The position numbers and the translations under genes were made by a program. Below, piece after piece: positions 32,775 through 46,700 of a stretch of DNA of 64,000 nt. Within the stretch, counting starts at the first letter, position 1. Each line of letters begins with the position of its first letter. The DNA comes from Burhinus oedicnemus (Eukaryota > Chordata > Aves > Charadriiformes > Burhinidae): positions 2,890,510-2,954,509 of the forward strand of contig VFFE01007486.1 of assembly GCA_008921705.1 (NCBI GenBank), in the 5' to 3' direction. The notes below the pieces were generated by a model. It did not search any database. It was not told the origin of the DNA and worked only from the letters and a program-made list of their open reading frames with translations.

Positions 32775-35194
32775 GGTTACACAGTAGCACTTTTCTTTAC
32801 AACACTGGTTTTGTTGGAATAGATTATTTTACAGGAAAGTGTTTTTGTGTATGCATCAAAGTGCATAGCTAAACTCTTAAACAACTTCGCGTTTGAAAAT
32901 ACAATATAAACAATACATCAATCACGATTAAAGGCTGACCTACCTAATCCTGCTATTGCGTTACAGTATGTCAAAATATATACAGTTTATGGATGTAGGA
33001 ACAACAAAACAAAACTGTACTTCAAGAGACTAAACACCTTTTATGCTGATGGTTTTCCACACCCTTAAGTATTGGTCAATTTTCTGGGAAGTGGAATGAT
33101 CTTCTTAAACAGGGATGAAACAAATTGGTAAGACAGTATTGGAAGGCTAATACTGCCATTTCTTATAGTGTTTCTATACTGTGGATAATAACAGACTTAG
33201 AAACTTGGATGTGTTTCTTGGAAAAGTTCAGGCTAATATTTGGTAATCAGGCAAAATGATCAAAATAGTCTGTAATATGGTTTTGCTCCATTATCAGTTA
33301 ATCAGAAACCCCCCTACTGCTAAAACTATTTTATATAACCTTTCTGATTAAGCAATTACAAGGCATGTCATTGAAAAATTGTCCTGTATCTAAATATGGA
33401 AATAGTAAATACTATATTCTACAGCTGAAGAGCATCTATACTTCATTCCAGTATGCACACGCTGTCACAATAACAATAGACCAGCTATAGGCTGCTAATA
33501 AAAGCTGACGACAATGAAACAGGAGTATCTTTACACTTAAGACTCAAATTCATATCCTGGTGTTAAGGGTCTACAGTTGGGGCAATCGCTTATATCTACA
33601 TTTGCAAGTTTGTGACACTTTCTACCACATTCTATTCACACTTCTTATATTTACTATTTATATTTATTATGTTTATTTCTACTTTATTTCAGTTATGCAG
33701 TGTCAAGCTTCAATGACTTGAGCTAAAAATTTCTACATCAGGAAATTTCTGACTGCAATTTTACAAAATTTCACCTAAAATACTTTGACCATATTTGAAA
33801 ATGACTGGAGAAAGCCATGTGTATTTGCTTATATTAAGTGCGTTTGATAACATACACTTTGAACTGTTTTAATACAGCTACACTTTCTGAGCAGAGATTT
33901 TAAATTTAGCACAAGGATAGCCTTGCATCAAGAGTATGCCTCTGGCCATCTGTGTGAAAATACATACAGCATGTAACTATATTATGGCCAGATATATAGA
34001 ACATAACTATATTATGATTATCTGGAAATACACTCCGGGAAAGCTTTATTTGCAATATTCTCATATGGCAGAGAAAGAACAAATTTTTGTCTTCAGTTCT
34101 GTCCTCTTTTATCCTTTAACCGGTACAAAGTATAGAGATTTTTACTCATGAAACTAAGAGAATTCTTAATTTTTCCAGTTAAATTCCTTGAAAAGTCCAC
34201 TGCCAGGAAGAAATCTCTACCACAAATCTGTGCAAGAATGTCTACTCATGGGCAAGCAGCACTTGGTTTCCTCCATGTTCCCCAAAACATAATCCCTGCG
34301 CACTGCCTTCTGAAAACAATTTTTGTTTAAAGCTGTTCCAACTATGTTGCAGAATTACTGTTTGTTTGTCAGTGAGTGTCAAGAGTTGGTCTCACTATAT
34401 CATAAACTCATACAGTTTCCAGCATAAAGTTCCCATTCTAAGAGCAGCATTCATGAACACTTGTGTACAGAATGTAATGAATTTAAAAAAAAAATAAATT
34501 CCATGGGGGGCGGGGGGGAAGAGTAGGAAAGAAGCCATATAGAGTGAATGCTTATTCTCATTCACCACATTTCTGGAAGGTGCTTGGAGCCACAGATTCA
34601 GGGTAAGTATTTAAAAGGAACAGGTCTCTCTGGCTTGCTTTTCCCCCTTGTTCACTCTTTTGTCCTCTGTTCCAAGGAAATGTGCAATAACGTGTAGAAC
34701 CACCTCTTCAGGGAATCAAAAATACCAGAGAAGTGTGCAGAAATGGAGCTATGAGACAGAGGTGTATTTCCACAGAGGCTGACAAGTAGATGTGAAAAAA
34801 AAAAAAGAAAAGGAGATCTTCATCAGGGAAAACAGAGGAATCAAGAAAGAGAAGAATGAGAAAAAGATAGGAACCTAATTTCAAAATGCACTGAAGTTCT
34901 GCAATGCTGAAAGAAGAATGATGATAAAATAGAGAAGGGAAGAAATAGAAAATAATCCAAAAGGAGACCTAAGTAAAAACACATATATCTGAAGTCTGAA
35001 AGTACCGATAATAAGGTCTACGAAACTGGGAGTATAGGGAACGGCATACTGGGCAAAAAAGTTGAACATCTGTTCCAATATTCTGTCACTGAGAGTGGTT
35101 AGTACCAGAGACTTTGGAGAACAGTGTAAAACTCCATGTAGTATACAACTAGGAATAATTTAGCTCTGAGGAAGGTTGATTATTATTTTTGATT

Positions 35195-35448
35195 CTATCA
35201 AATTGAAAGAGAGTGCATTTAGATTAGACATAAGGGAGAATTTTTTTTTTATGATGAGGGTGGTGAGACCCTGGAACAGGTTGCCTAGAGCAGCTGTGGA
35301 TGCCCCATTATTGGAAGTGTTCATAGTCAGGTTGGATGGGGCTTTGAGAAACCCGATCTAGTAAAAGATATCCCTGCATATGGCAGGGGAGTTGGACCAG
35401 ATGATCTTTAAAGGTCCCTTCCAACCCAAACCATTCTATGATTCTAGG
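35195..35448 (+). mobile_element. CR1 LINE 5'-truncated copy (end of ORF2 plus 3' UTR)
   Basis: The segment encodes a decayed C-terminal end of the CR1 reverse transcriptase ORF, with a peptide like RLDIRENFFFMMRVVRPWNR followed by LPRAAVDAP. It continues into the 3' UTR with GGTTGGATGGGGCTTTGAG, GTTGGACCAGATGATCTTTA and GGTCCCTTCCAACCC, and ends in the terminal octamer repeat ATTCTATG ATTCTAGG. The 5' boundary is approximate. A run of ten T inside the ENFF codons looks like expansion in place. The copy is dead and in reverse orientation to DGKB. Confidence 0.92.
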
Positions 35449-35783
35449 ATTTTAATTCAGATACTTTATAGTATGAAGCAATATGAGAAAAAAAAAATGA
35501 AGGGAAAAAAAAAAAGAAAAAATACTAGCTAAATTCATCGGAGCAAAACCCCCCAACTTGTTTATGTTAATCCATGGCTGTGTCCTGCTTTATTACAGTT
35601 TGGAATTTCATATTGCATTTAAAAAAACAGCAATATAGAAGCTCTAGTGCTGGTTCTCAATGCATAGGAAAAAAAGTCCGCACCCAGGAACAACTGAAGC
35701 AGAAGCAGCTATGGAGGTCTGTTCCTGCAGTTGGGAATAAAAGCGCCTGGAACCTTTACCATCTGATTTTTCTCAGGTCATGG

Positions 35784-35828
35784 TTTCTAAGGTGTGTCTG
35801 AAGGGCATTTTCTAAGGTGTGTCTGAAG
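35784..35828. repeat. 20-bp direct repeat with period 25
   Basis: TTTCTAAGGTGTGTCTGAAG occurs exactly twice, at 35784-35803 and 35809-35828, separated by five bases. The perfect identity suggests a recent local duplication. Confidence 0.97.
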
Positions 35829-36989
35829 TTGCTGCTTTTGGCTTATTGAGTCCCAGCCTGTGAGACATACATTGAAGAGCAAGTGAAGTAAAATTTACAG
35901 CGGATTGTATGTCACTGTGATTGTACTCTGTATTTGCGCTAACAAAGTGTGCCGATACATTGGATTTAATCTAATTAAATACTAAATACCTGATAAAATA
36001 AATAAAACTTCAGTTGCTAAAAATATTTTAATGCTTCGTACAATTCAATATAAAGAAAATTTTTGTCAAGTCCTATCCCTCTCACAGAAGTTTTCAAGAG
36101 ACAACATATTTTCCATCTTTTCTTACTGTTCATAAATCTATTATCTAGGTAATTTTATACTTGGGTAAAAATGATTTCATTGTAGCACATAATATATATT
36201 AATAAGAATGTATGACTTTTTCTAATGTTCTTCTTTTCTTTCCACTTCTGTCTTAACAATCATATAATTCCTGTTCTGCTTTATAATGAATCATACGCAA
36301 AGGTAAGGAAATAGCCAGTGGAGATGCACATCCATAAGAGATTTATGTGTGACTGGCATGATTTTAATAGAGACATCTTTGTCAATTTTTTCTTTTTCCA
36401 TTACCAACTGTACTTACGGCAAATCTAAGTGTTCATCTCTTATGGCACACAGCATAAGCAGAGATTGTATAGATAAGTGCAGAGAAGTTAAAATCCTGAA
36501 AGAACAGTTCCAGTTGTACACAACAAATAAAATTTTCACATTATCATACAACGATACCACCCATAGTTGGAAAGCTACCCCATACAAGCTTATACCACTA
36601 AGTAACACTGCAAGATCCTTTCTTCCTGACATTTATTAGTTCTACTGCTGCAGAGCTGCATTTGACTCCATTTTCTCTCATACTTTATGGTACCATTTCA
36701 CACTGTCGCTTGTACTTCTGTACGTAGCTGGTCTGCAGTCTCCACTGTCCACCTGCCTGCCCCACTTCTCCAGCTCTCTCCCCAATTTTCTGCAAACTGT
36801 CTGCAGTTCATTCCAGCTGTAACTACCATCCTTCCCCCTTGCCTGTTCAGTTCTACTCCTGCCTTCAGCTGTGCTCTCCTGTCCACCCAAGAACCCACTT
36901 CCGGACACTTTGGTCACTTGCAGTAAAAACCACAAATCATAAAGAGTTGCAAAAGGGCCTTACAGTACTGAGTGACAGTATAAACGTAG

Positions 36990-37714
36990 ATGACTTTTAA
37001 TGTGGATAAATGTAACGTGATGCATAGTAGAGGAAAATAAAAAACAATCCTAATTTTACAAATAGTGATGAGTTCTCGGGGACAAAGTCTTGGGCTTACA
37101 ATAGCTGAATGAAGTGTTAGAGGAGTGCCTAATAGCATTTCCATGAATTCTGTTGTGATGCTGAATACTGTGTGCAGTTTTCCTCTCTCCAAAGGGGAAA
37201 TGAGGGGTGGGGAGGAAAGAACAGTGAAATAGAACTGGAAAATATGGAGAAACAAAGTGGAGACAATCAAAATATTGAACATCTTTTGAACTCTTCAGCC
37301 TAGAAAGGTGATAAATGAGAGAGATGTAACAGACCTCTCTAAAGTCATGTATGCCATGGGGAGGATGAATAGGGTATGACTATTCACTGTCTCTCCCAAG
37401 AAAAAGCTAGGACAGATGAGAAGGACTTAGGAGGCAGTATATACAACAAACAAAAGGTTTCTTCACACAGCATGCAAATAAGATGCTAACAGGACGCTAA
37501 AAGTTTACATCAGTTCAGAAATGATTGGAGGGATTCATGGAAGAAATAGGCACTGAAGTCCACATAAAAAAAGCAACATAAATATGGAAATATATTACAT
37601 GTTACGTCATTCTTCTCTTCTTAGACTCATTGTTAGACAGCATTGGAGAAAGAACACCTGGCTAGATAGGCGTTTTGGCTGACACCAGATGGGTATTTTT
37701 ATGTTCTTATGTTT
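36990..37714 (+). mobile_element. Very old CR1-family LINE copy (turtle/crocodile-like type)
   Basis: This long diverged segment follows the order of an old amniote CR1. It begins with GTGGATAAATGTAACGTGATGCA, has a TACTGTGTGCAGTTTT segment (TVCSF, matching the LEYCVQFW part of the RT C-terminus), then GAATAGGGTATGACTATTCACTGTCTCTCC, CAAACAAAAGGTTTCTTCACACA and AAAAGTTTACAT. The 3' end is CTGGCTAGATAGGCGTTTTGGCTGACACCAGATGGG, closing with TATGTTCTTATG. The ending differs from the ATTCTATG ending of the younger bird CR1s in this window. Internal gaps and lost reading frames show great age. Family assignment is from memory of turtle and crocodile CR1 consensus sequences; boundaries are approximate. 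Confidence 0.8.
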
Positions 37715-40700
37715 CTGGTCCCAAGCGCATTTCCTCTTTTCTCTTACTATCTTTTTTTGGATTATCTATCTCTCTTCAATAAATGTCTCACCACCCATTA
37801 TCATTTGTTATCTCAGGTTCCAACTATCCATTTGGATTTAAATATTTGTACAGATAGTACCAGTACCAGTCAGATCACACATTCCAGACAGGTACTGATG
37901 TTCCCAAGCATCATCTGTTATGTGTATATTTGCAGACAAAAGGTGCAACAAATTCTCCAGAGGTCAGTGCACTGTTTCCTGATTTTGTTGGGCTACTGAT
38001 CAGAATGTAATTTGTCTAGGTTTTTGAGAAAAATAGTAGCCAGATTTTAAGCGCTCCGTCTGCTAGGGCTACCAGAAAAAACACGAGCAAAACCCGGATG
38101 ATAGCCGTATCCGTAACTCACATTCTTCACTTATTAGCTACAAAACCTGTTCTCATTGGATTAACCACGATGCCTTTCTTGCATACCCTCCTTACACTAC
38201 GGAATCCAGCAGAGAGAAGCCTACTACTAACATCTATACAGAGGAGAATCTTATCAAACAATACAAGTAAAAATGCCCATATTGAAATATAAACAACACA
38301 CTCCAATAATTTTAAGATCCTCAGAGTACTGCACTAGGTGCTATAATGCAGGAGGAACTTGGTGACTTTTGAGCTGTGCCTCAGGCTGCATCTGTTCTGT
38401 GCCAATATGCAACAGGATGTTCAAGAGAAAAAAAGATAATGCATTTCTCCTAGAGTTATAGAAAAGTGGTACAGTCAACTGAGACAAATTACAGGAAGTT
38501 AACCTACAGCACCTGGTATAAAAACCAGCTATTATAAAACAGTGTGATACCTGACTGATACAGTTTACAAGATATTCCTCCGTCTAAGAGGGTACCGTTT
38601 CTAGTCTGTGATAGAAATATCTGTTTTAAATAAGGAATTCTGACATCTGCTTTTGAGTAACAACAGTTATTTGTAAGACCAAAAAACCCACACAATTTAG
38701 TTTCTCAAATGTTGACTCAAAAAGTATCTTCATTATACCTGTGATTTAATCTGTCATTTTGCTCCACTAAATGATCATTCCTGTAACACTTCTTAAATCC
38801 TTTGTGTCCATTCCCCATCATGAAGATTTCTGCTTTTAACATTTGAGTTATTTTTATCCTCATATTTCGCCTCAGTTTCTTTCCCAAATTCCCCAGTCTT
38901 GGGAGCAGATGCTGAGGCACCAATGACTCATTAATCTGAAGAGGTTTTTTATCATGAACAAAAATAAAGCCTATAAACAGTTCCACATTTACCAGCCTTG
39001 GTCGTACGAGATAGAGAACCAACAAAGCTCCTTTTAAAAAAAAAAAAAAAACAACCACCCTCACCACCCTCTATGTATATGTTATAATAGACCTACTATC
39101 TCAGAGCAAGGTCATAGACCTTCACATTTCATCTTTAAATTGTGTCAGAAGAATAAAACAATTTTCCTTCCCCTTACCCACTAATACAGATATGTAAAAT
39201 CTGATATGACACTGAGTAGTACTTAAATTAATGAGACCATTGTTAAGGCAGTTCAGAGGTTCAGGGACAAGCTTGCAAGGAGCAACTCCTCATTGGGTGG
39301 GTGCTTCACATGCACAATTGTAGCTCTGTTTGAGAAAACAAACATATAAACCAGTTTTGCTTCCCTGTAACGCAGGTGATTATATGCAATTAAATAGTCT
39401 TTTCCTCTATCCAATATTTTAACTCCCACTGAAAAACTGAAGTATCTCAATACTGCTATTCAATTCTTGCCAAAAAGTCCTTCCATTCCCTTAAAATACT
39501 TGAAACACCATGCTTTATACCATTCCCAAGTAGGACACAATGAGACTACGGAAAAAAAAAAAAGTAAGCAAGCAATCAAATGCTGTAAGGGAAACAATGA
39601 GCTGCTCTTCTGTGAACACACAGGAGAAACATCAGACTCTGTGTAGGAGAAAACATTTGACAAAATCTTTTCTCCTTAGGATCCCTCCAGAAATATTTAA
39701 GCATGACAGGACTGGGGCAGGACTAATAATCTCTGCCTGTCTGACTGGGATTCACAGAACTTTAAAGTTTCTTTTTTTACTGAAAGAGCGGATTTATGAC
39801 TTTAGGAAGTCTCACCCTTTTCAAGCTTCCTTGCCTCCTGATTCCACCCATATGAGAAGACTACTTCTAAGAATGAGATGGTTTGCCTGTGATTCAGCTT
39901 AACGCCCTATTTAGCCACGTCAGTGAATTTGTCTACCCGTGAAATAGGCAGCTGTATTCCCACTGAAGAGAAAACACATCTACTCAATGGAACTGAAGGT
40001 GCGATTCACCAGACCTGAGTAAGCAGAACTGCACTTCAGGTTTCACTGAGAGAAATAACTGGCTCTCCACTGACTACAGTGAGAGCATTGACATCTAGTT
40101 CATGTGTACACAGACACCTTAAGAAGCCTACGTGGAGGTGTCTAATCTCAAACTGAAAACCTGTTTTGTTTCGAAACACTTACACCTAGAAAGAAGAAGA
40201 CTCCCCTCCTGCCAAAACCCTACAAGATAAATGAAGTCTCATTATTCCTCATTTTATTTGCTAAAAGAGGATTTAAAAACCATACCCTTACAAGTATTTA
40301 GGCAGGATAAGGCATCTAAGCATCCTTATAACTAAGGCTTTTTGTGACTTGGCACAGAAGAACCCAAGATCTGAACCCAGTCCACCTGTGTTCCCTGTAG
40401 CACTTTAAATGCAAAAGTCAACATAAGCTGTCCCTCCTCTTTAGTCTCATCTTCCAGGAGTTTTAAATAGGCATAAAACCTATTATTCTCTCCAGGAAAT
40501 TCTTGGACGCTGTGCTACGTCGTTTCCTATAGAAGGGTTACAGCACAGCTGCCAGCTCTCAGGTGCAGAGCATTCAGGAGAGAACTGGCAGGTGAAACAT
40601 GGGGGCCAAGCTTCATTCTCTTTGTTAAACAAAAGTTCACAGTTATTAAGTAACAGTACATTCCTTTCTGTTTTGTAGGGTAGGATGGGATGAGTTTTGT

Positions 40701-43700
40701 TTTTAAAAGGCCACTGATTTTTTAGAAACCTGAAAATATTACAATTAATGCTATATTTGTGAGTCTATATTTTTAGGCAACGTTTTTCCCCCTGAAAACT
40801 GAACACAGTCATCAGCTGTGGTTAAAAATGCCATTCTGTAAATGTGCAGAGACTTCAGAATGCATTTTTAGTGTGACAGAAGGTCTTTACTTAGTAGAAA
40901 TCAGGACTTAGCATTGAAAGTGCACATGGTAGCTGTATAAATAATAAATTCTACTACTATAACTACTTACTACTTTACCCTTCAAAACACAAATTTAGAA
41001 AACTTTCTACACTGAAGAGCACCTAAAAGGATGAGGCAAGCTGCCAGGCAGAGAATAAAGCTGAGAACAGTGTAGTGGTTTTGCTCCTCTGTACAAAGCT
41101 ATGTGACCAAGAGACATTCCACAAAAAAACTTGTTGGATTATCGGCAAATAACTGCTACACACCCAGCATGTCATTGTTTCATTTGTTACAATGTAGTAG
41201 TGAGAACACTTATTTTTTAATCCCTGTGCTCTATTACAATTTAAAATACATGCAATCAAGAAGAAATCAGTTAATTTTCAAAAGCATACTTAAAATAAAT
41301 CTGTAAAATGGTTCCCTATGGGACTTCTAAGGAATGTGCTGGTGGTTACATACATTCCACTTTGGGAAGTATATAGATATAGACCCTTTGCACAGAGATA
41401 CACACAAAGATCACTTCAAGAAATCTTCTCCCTTTCTGATTTTTGGACAATCATATGCTATAGGAAGAGTAAATTTAGCACTGATGTCTAGTAGGATTCT
41501 TTTCTGCAGCCAGAGAACTGGTGAGCAATCAACCTTTATGGGTGATAATTCTAAGCTATCAAGTAAGCCTAGTAATTAGACCTGTGTTTCTGCCTAAATT
41601 ATATTTGTCTTGTTCAGTGCCTTTGGTTTTACTTCGTATACTACAGCTCCATATTGCATTTCTAATCATTACTTCACCCCAGCTTTTTAAAATCTCTCAC
41701 AGCTCCATGCTACCAGCTGTTGTTTTCTTTCCTAGTGCACTTCACTTGCAAGGAAAAAAAAACACCCAACCCAACAAACCCCTCCCCAGATTTAGATTTC
41801 TTTCAGTCTCATCCTTACTCACTGCTTTTCAGCTCCTGAGACAAATGGAAGCAATCATTCTTTGCTTTAAAGTCAGCAATACTTTAGGACTTAAACTTGT
41901 TAAGGAAATCAAACATGGTCAATGAGGATACCGTCATTTGGAGGCATTGATCTGATTTCTTCAAATTTGCAGGATTCCAAAGACTGGTTGACTTGAAAAT
42001 TCCACCAGTTTAACCGGTTTTCTAAACTTAAACAGACAAGTACAGATTGTTTAGTGTACGCTATTAAACTAAGAAATGGAAATCAAAGGAGCTACTCATA
42101 TACACAGATAAAATGAAGCACTTCAATGCTTGCAGAATTGCAACTCTATTTCAGTATAAAACTTTGTAATTTTAGGTTAGTTAATAATTTTCTAACTGAT
42201 CTAAACTAAGCCAAATTAAGCCACTCAATCAAAGTTAAAATATACCTACTCTATCATTTGTTCCACTGCAATCATTCTATAGATCGAATTAAAAAATTAA
42301 CAAGAAAAAGACAAAACAGACAAACCTTATATGAAACTGACACAATTTTTTTTTTATCTAGACATGTTATTTGACATAGAGAAAACATCAGCTGCACACC
42401 TTTTGTTAACACACATGCATAGCTTTTAGTGAACTGTGAACATACCAGTAAGGAAATACAAATTATCAGCACATAAAATGCTGCTTCACAGGGCTCACTG
42501 TAGTTACATGAGAACTGCAGGTAACAATTCCACTGACACTCTTAGTTGTATAAAGCTCACAGAATTTAGCTTGCAGGCTTGGTTTTCTTTCAGAAAAACA
42601 AATCTGAAGAGTATATTAAAGTATATAAGCCTAGCATCTGAAACAGGTCTTCAAAATGTATTCTGCCATAAACTTTTTTGGGCTGAAGAAAAGTAATGAA
42701 AACCATAAAATATAGTTCTACAATATTACATCTAAGAAAGGGCAAGTGAACTTTTCCAAATCTTAACAAACAAAAAAGCTCAGAGAAACCATATATGAAA
42801 CAGCCTGTAAAATTTTCTGCTTGGGACTTCACAACAGCATATACTAAATTCTTAAGTAAAAGCTTAGCATGCTGACTACAAAAGCCATGCTCTAAAAAAA
42901 AAGGGTGTACCACACTTTTTCAGCTTTTCAACTGAGAACACACAGTAATCCATCATTTTTCATTTTGACGTTGAGTGAAGAACTGGGATGAAGTACACAC
43001 TGAAATTTTTAGCTTTTCTGTAGTTCCTCTGCATCAGTCTACAAGTACAAAGGGGCATTAAAAATTATTATCGTTGTACAATATATAACAAAGTCCTAAT
43101 GACTCTTACCTCACAATAATGCAATTTTTCTGTTGTTTAGGGGACTGGCCAGAAAAAGGGAAGATACTGGGATAATTCTCCTTCCCATCAGTTCTCAGCT
43201 ACGCAGCACGGTGCTGAGACTAATCAAACGTATCAGCATAGGATTAATGATTTAGCTGGTAGAAGAGGTGGCAGAAGACACACGTAGGATTTGACATACA
43301 ACTTTCAGATTGAAAAGATCCATATTTATACATTCTTGTGCGAGCCCTAGAGCTGACTGTAATTATAGTTTTCAGGTAACAGGTAAATGTTTCTGTGTTA
43401 AGATATAAGCAGCACATTAATGAAGTATAACTCCCTTCAGAGAAGGGGGTGGAGAGAAGGGAAAAAGCCAAGCCTGTTTAGTGAAAACAGCGCTGTTTTC
43501 AGTAGACAACAGAGGCTATTACGTTAAGGCAGAACTGTGCAACGCTTTCCGAAAAAAGGTCTTATCTTTGCAAGTGGACTTCAAAAAAATGTTCCTGCAG
43601 AATTTTCCTAAGTAGTAATTATAGACAATGTGTTTGTAATTAATATAAAATTGTGGCTTTATCTCTATGTAGGAATATTATTAACATACCAGCTCTACTT

Positions 43701-46700
43701 TTGTAAGTTCCACAAGAACATGCCACAGAATGATTTTGGTAACCTGTCTTTTACATTCACAGCCCTAATACACCTGACAGTCTTTTGTATAAACCTAAGT
43801 CATTTTCCAGACAGGTTATCTCTAGGAAATAATGAATAAATTATTTTTTCTTCAGCTGTGTCTCTATATGCGGCAGTATGCTCCGGAGCATTTCTTAAAG
43901 GTTGTCTAATTTTGAAAATACTTCATTCCAGCACTTTAGCCTGCTTTTTCTCTGAGTTGTTCCTTACAGCTAGATATTTGCTGTGAGTATGAAGTATCAC
44001 GGGCAATTGTCACGTGATAAATTACTGTTTTCATCCATCAAATATTAAAGCTGCTCACTACTGACCTTGAGCACCACTTACGCTCCCACAGCCGCGGCCC
44101 TTTTCTAAGTCAGCGGGGTACAGCTGGCACTAATTCAGCCGAGCCATCAGATTCATGCTCATTCGCAAAAGTTGGGACTTTTAAAAGCGCTGTGTCTCAC
44201 GCAGTACAACCAGAGGCTTGACCACTCTTGAGAAAGGTGTCCAACACCTGACCGTTTCTACCAAGAGTATTACCTGCTCACATTGATTTGCAGCAAAGTA
44301 TTTCTCAGTAAGTATTTCCACTTAACATTTACTCTCAGGGAACCTGTGTAGTGGGAGATATTTACGAGTTGCTTTCAGCTTAAAAATAAATCACCTCTAA
44401 TTCCTCTAAGCGAAATCAATCAAAAGTCTGTAAAAAATGGACTGGTTGTTTGGTCGATTCTGGCAGAAAAGTAAACAGCACTTCAGCTTTTCTCCACCAT
44501 TAAGGTCTAAATGGCCTAGAAAGTAAATCAATATCTCCAGTCAGCCTTCTGGCTATTGTTTAGCCAGTAGATATGGATTTTCTCTAGCTTACTGCACTCC
44601 TTTGGGACTAACCTGTAATCCTCAGAGAGTAATAATAAGTTCGTTATCTAGTTCAGCTCTCTGTTGTACATTTAAATGGACCGCATCCATCAGCAGCACT
44701 TGTTAAAGTTAAAGGACAATGACATCCCATTCAACCTATTTCACAGCGAAATACTCACAATACCTGATGGAGAAAATTATATAAAAATCTTATTTGTTGT
44801 CAGGTTATTAAAAATGAAATATCACAAATGAGGTAAACAGTAAATAAGGATTTTTCTTATATATGTGACGTTGTTTCTTTGTTAATGAGTTAAATTGTGG
44901 TGAAGTTTATTTCTGTCATACATCATACAATCTTTCATTATTCATATCAATCTGTTTCAAATATTTCTGGTTAAATACTGCTGCAAAGCGGGCAGCTGTC
45001 AGAACCAATCAGTACTTTTTTTTCCATTCCTGTGCTACCAGATGTTTGCTGGACTAAAATGATTTTCCCTCCTTTCACTTAGGAGAGCACAAGAAAGCTC
45101 TCTCATTTTTAAACACTGAAGTTTTAAAAGGCTGTACTCTCAGATCACAGAATCTGTGCTGTGCTCTCAGCCAGGGAGACCTACAGTCGCTGATCTGAGA
45201 ACTCCGTTTTATTGCGTACGCACATTTTCTCTAACAAAGGAATACAGTCCATCACAACATGACAAACAAAACATTATTTCTACAGCTTTAGCATCCACTG
45301 AACATTTAAAATAAATAATCTAGTAACTATTCTCTAGATACTCTGAGCCTTTAAAAAACCCCACCACTTACTACTTACTAGTTTCTGTGACTAGGTCCAT
45401 ACTGTAAATTATGCACATGAAGACTGCTGTCTGCTGGGGAATGTGCTCCATTTTATCTACAGCCTCACACTCCGCATTCAGAGGGGTTACACAAATATAC
45501 ATAAGAGTCACAGCCACAATTGCCACACTGCCACAGGTTCTTTTCTCTAATTCAAGAATTATTAGGAAGAATGAAACAGGAAAAGGATGGCTCTATACAG
45601 GCAAGTGGTTTGAAGAGCAATAGTTTCTATAATAAGTAACCACTCTTTTCTTCTTTCAAAATTACCTATCCAGATTGAAACCACATTGAGGTGAGTGACA
45701 GTCTTCAAACCAAAAGGAGAGTCAACAAGAATCCTAAATAAAGATTAGGATCCTTAAAATGGATCATCTAAATTTGGAGGTTAAGTCCAAACAGTACTGC
45801 TTTATGGAAGGACAAATGGAACTTTTTGACAGTGGCAATTACCAAAATGCAGCTTTAGTCTCTGATGAGCCACTGTTGGTACTGCGATCACCATTAGGTG
45901 ACAGCTAGAGAGTACCCAGAGTTCCCCCTGATGTCCTCTCGAACAACTTTGCTCTGTTCCTAAAGCAATTCACTTGGTCTGGTGAAGTTTTTTAGATCAC
46001 TCCACACAGCACTGTAATGAAAATCAATGGAACTTAAGTTCCTACGTACATGTCACTTTGAAAATATCTATTAAAGTTGTGTGAAATAGTGCTTATACAC
46101 CTTAAAAATGGAGCCTTTAAATCTTCTGAATATCACTAATCCTCGGCAGAGAATGAGGTCTGGTGAAAAGACAAACCAAAGAAATCAAAGCCACAGAATG
46201 GAGCATCTGAAAAACCATCACAATAGGTGTCCTTCCAAAATACTTCACAAAAATGTGTTTTGTTCCTTCTCTTTTGGTATGCAAGATGTAAATTAAAAAT
46301 AAATCTCTCCTCCACTTTTCCATAGGACTTGTGGTTTCACACCACTGTAAGAAAAGAGTGATGGGATTGATATCCTAGGAGGGGGTATTTGTTTGCTTTT
46401 GGTATTCTATTGTGGGGTCCCGTTCCCCTTGTTATGTTTGTTCTCAGGGAACTGTAGTGCCAACGATTTGTGAGACAATCATTTCATCGGTTCATTATGC
46501 TTACAGATGAGCATTTCTATTCTTCATTCCTACATTGAATCTACCTACTTGCAGCTTCTGTGCCTTGTAATATCTTCATCTACTAAACCAAACAACCTTT
46601 TACAATTAAATGACATCTCATGCAGATACTTGCTATCATCATCGCATAATTTAATCTTCTCCTTTTTATGATGAATGATTAAGAGCGAACTGTTTGGTGG

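Noticed and set aside
36678..36935. Overlapping ORFs of 66-85 codons on both strands next to the old CR1
   Set aside because: There is no known domain; the open frames on both strands fit local base composition.
38717..39067. Minus-strand ORF of 116 codons
   Set aside because: It starts beside a poly-A run, shows no domain, and lacks splice-site context.
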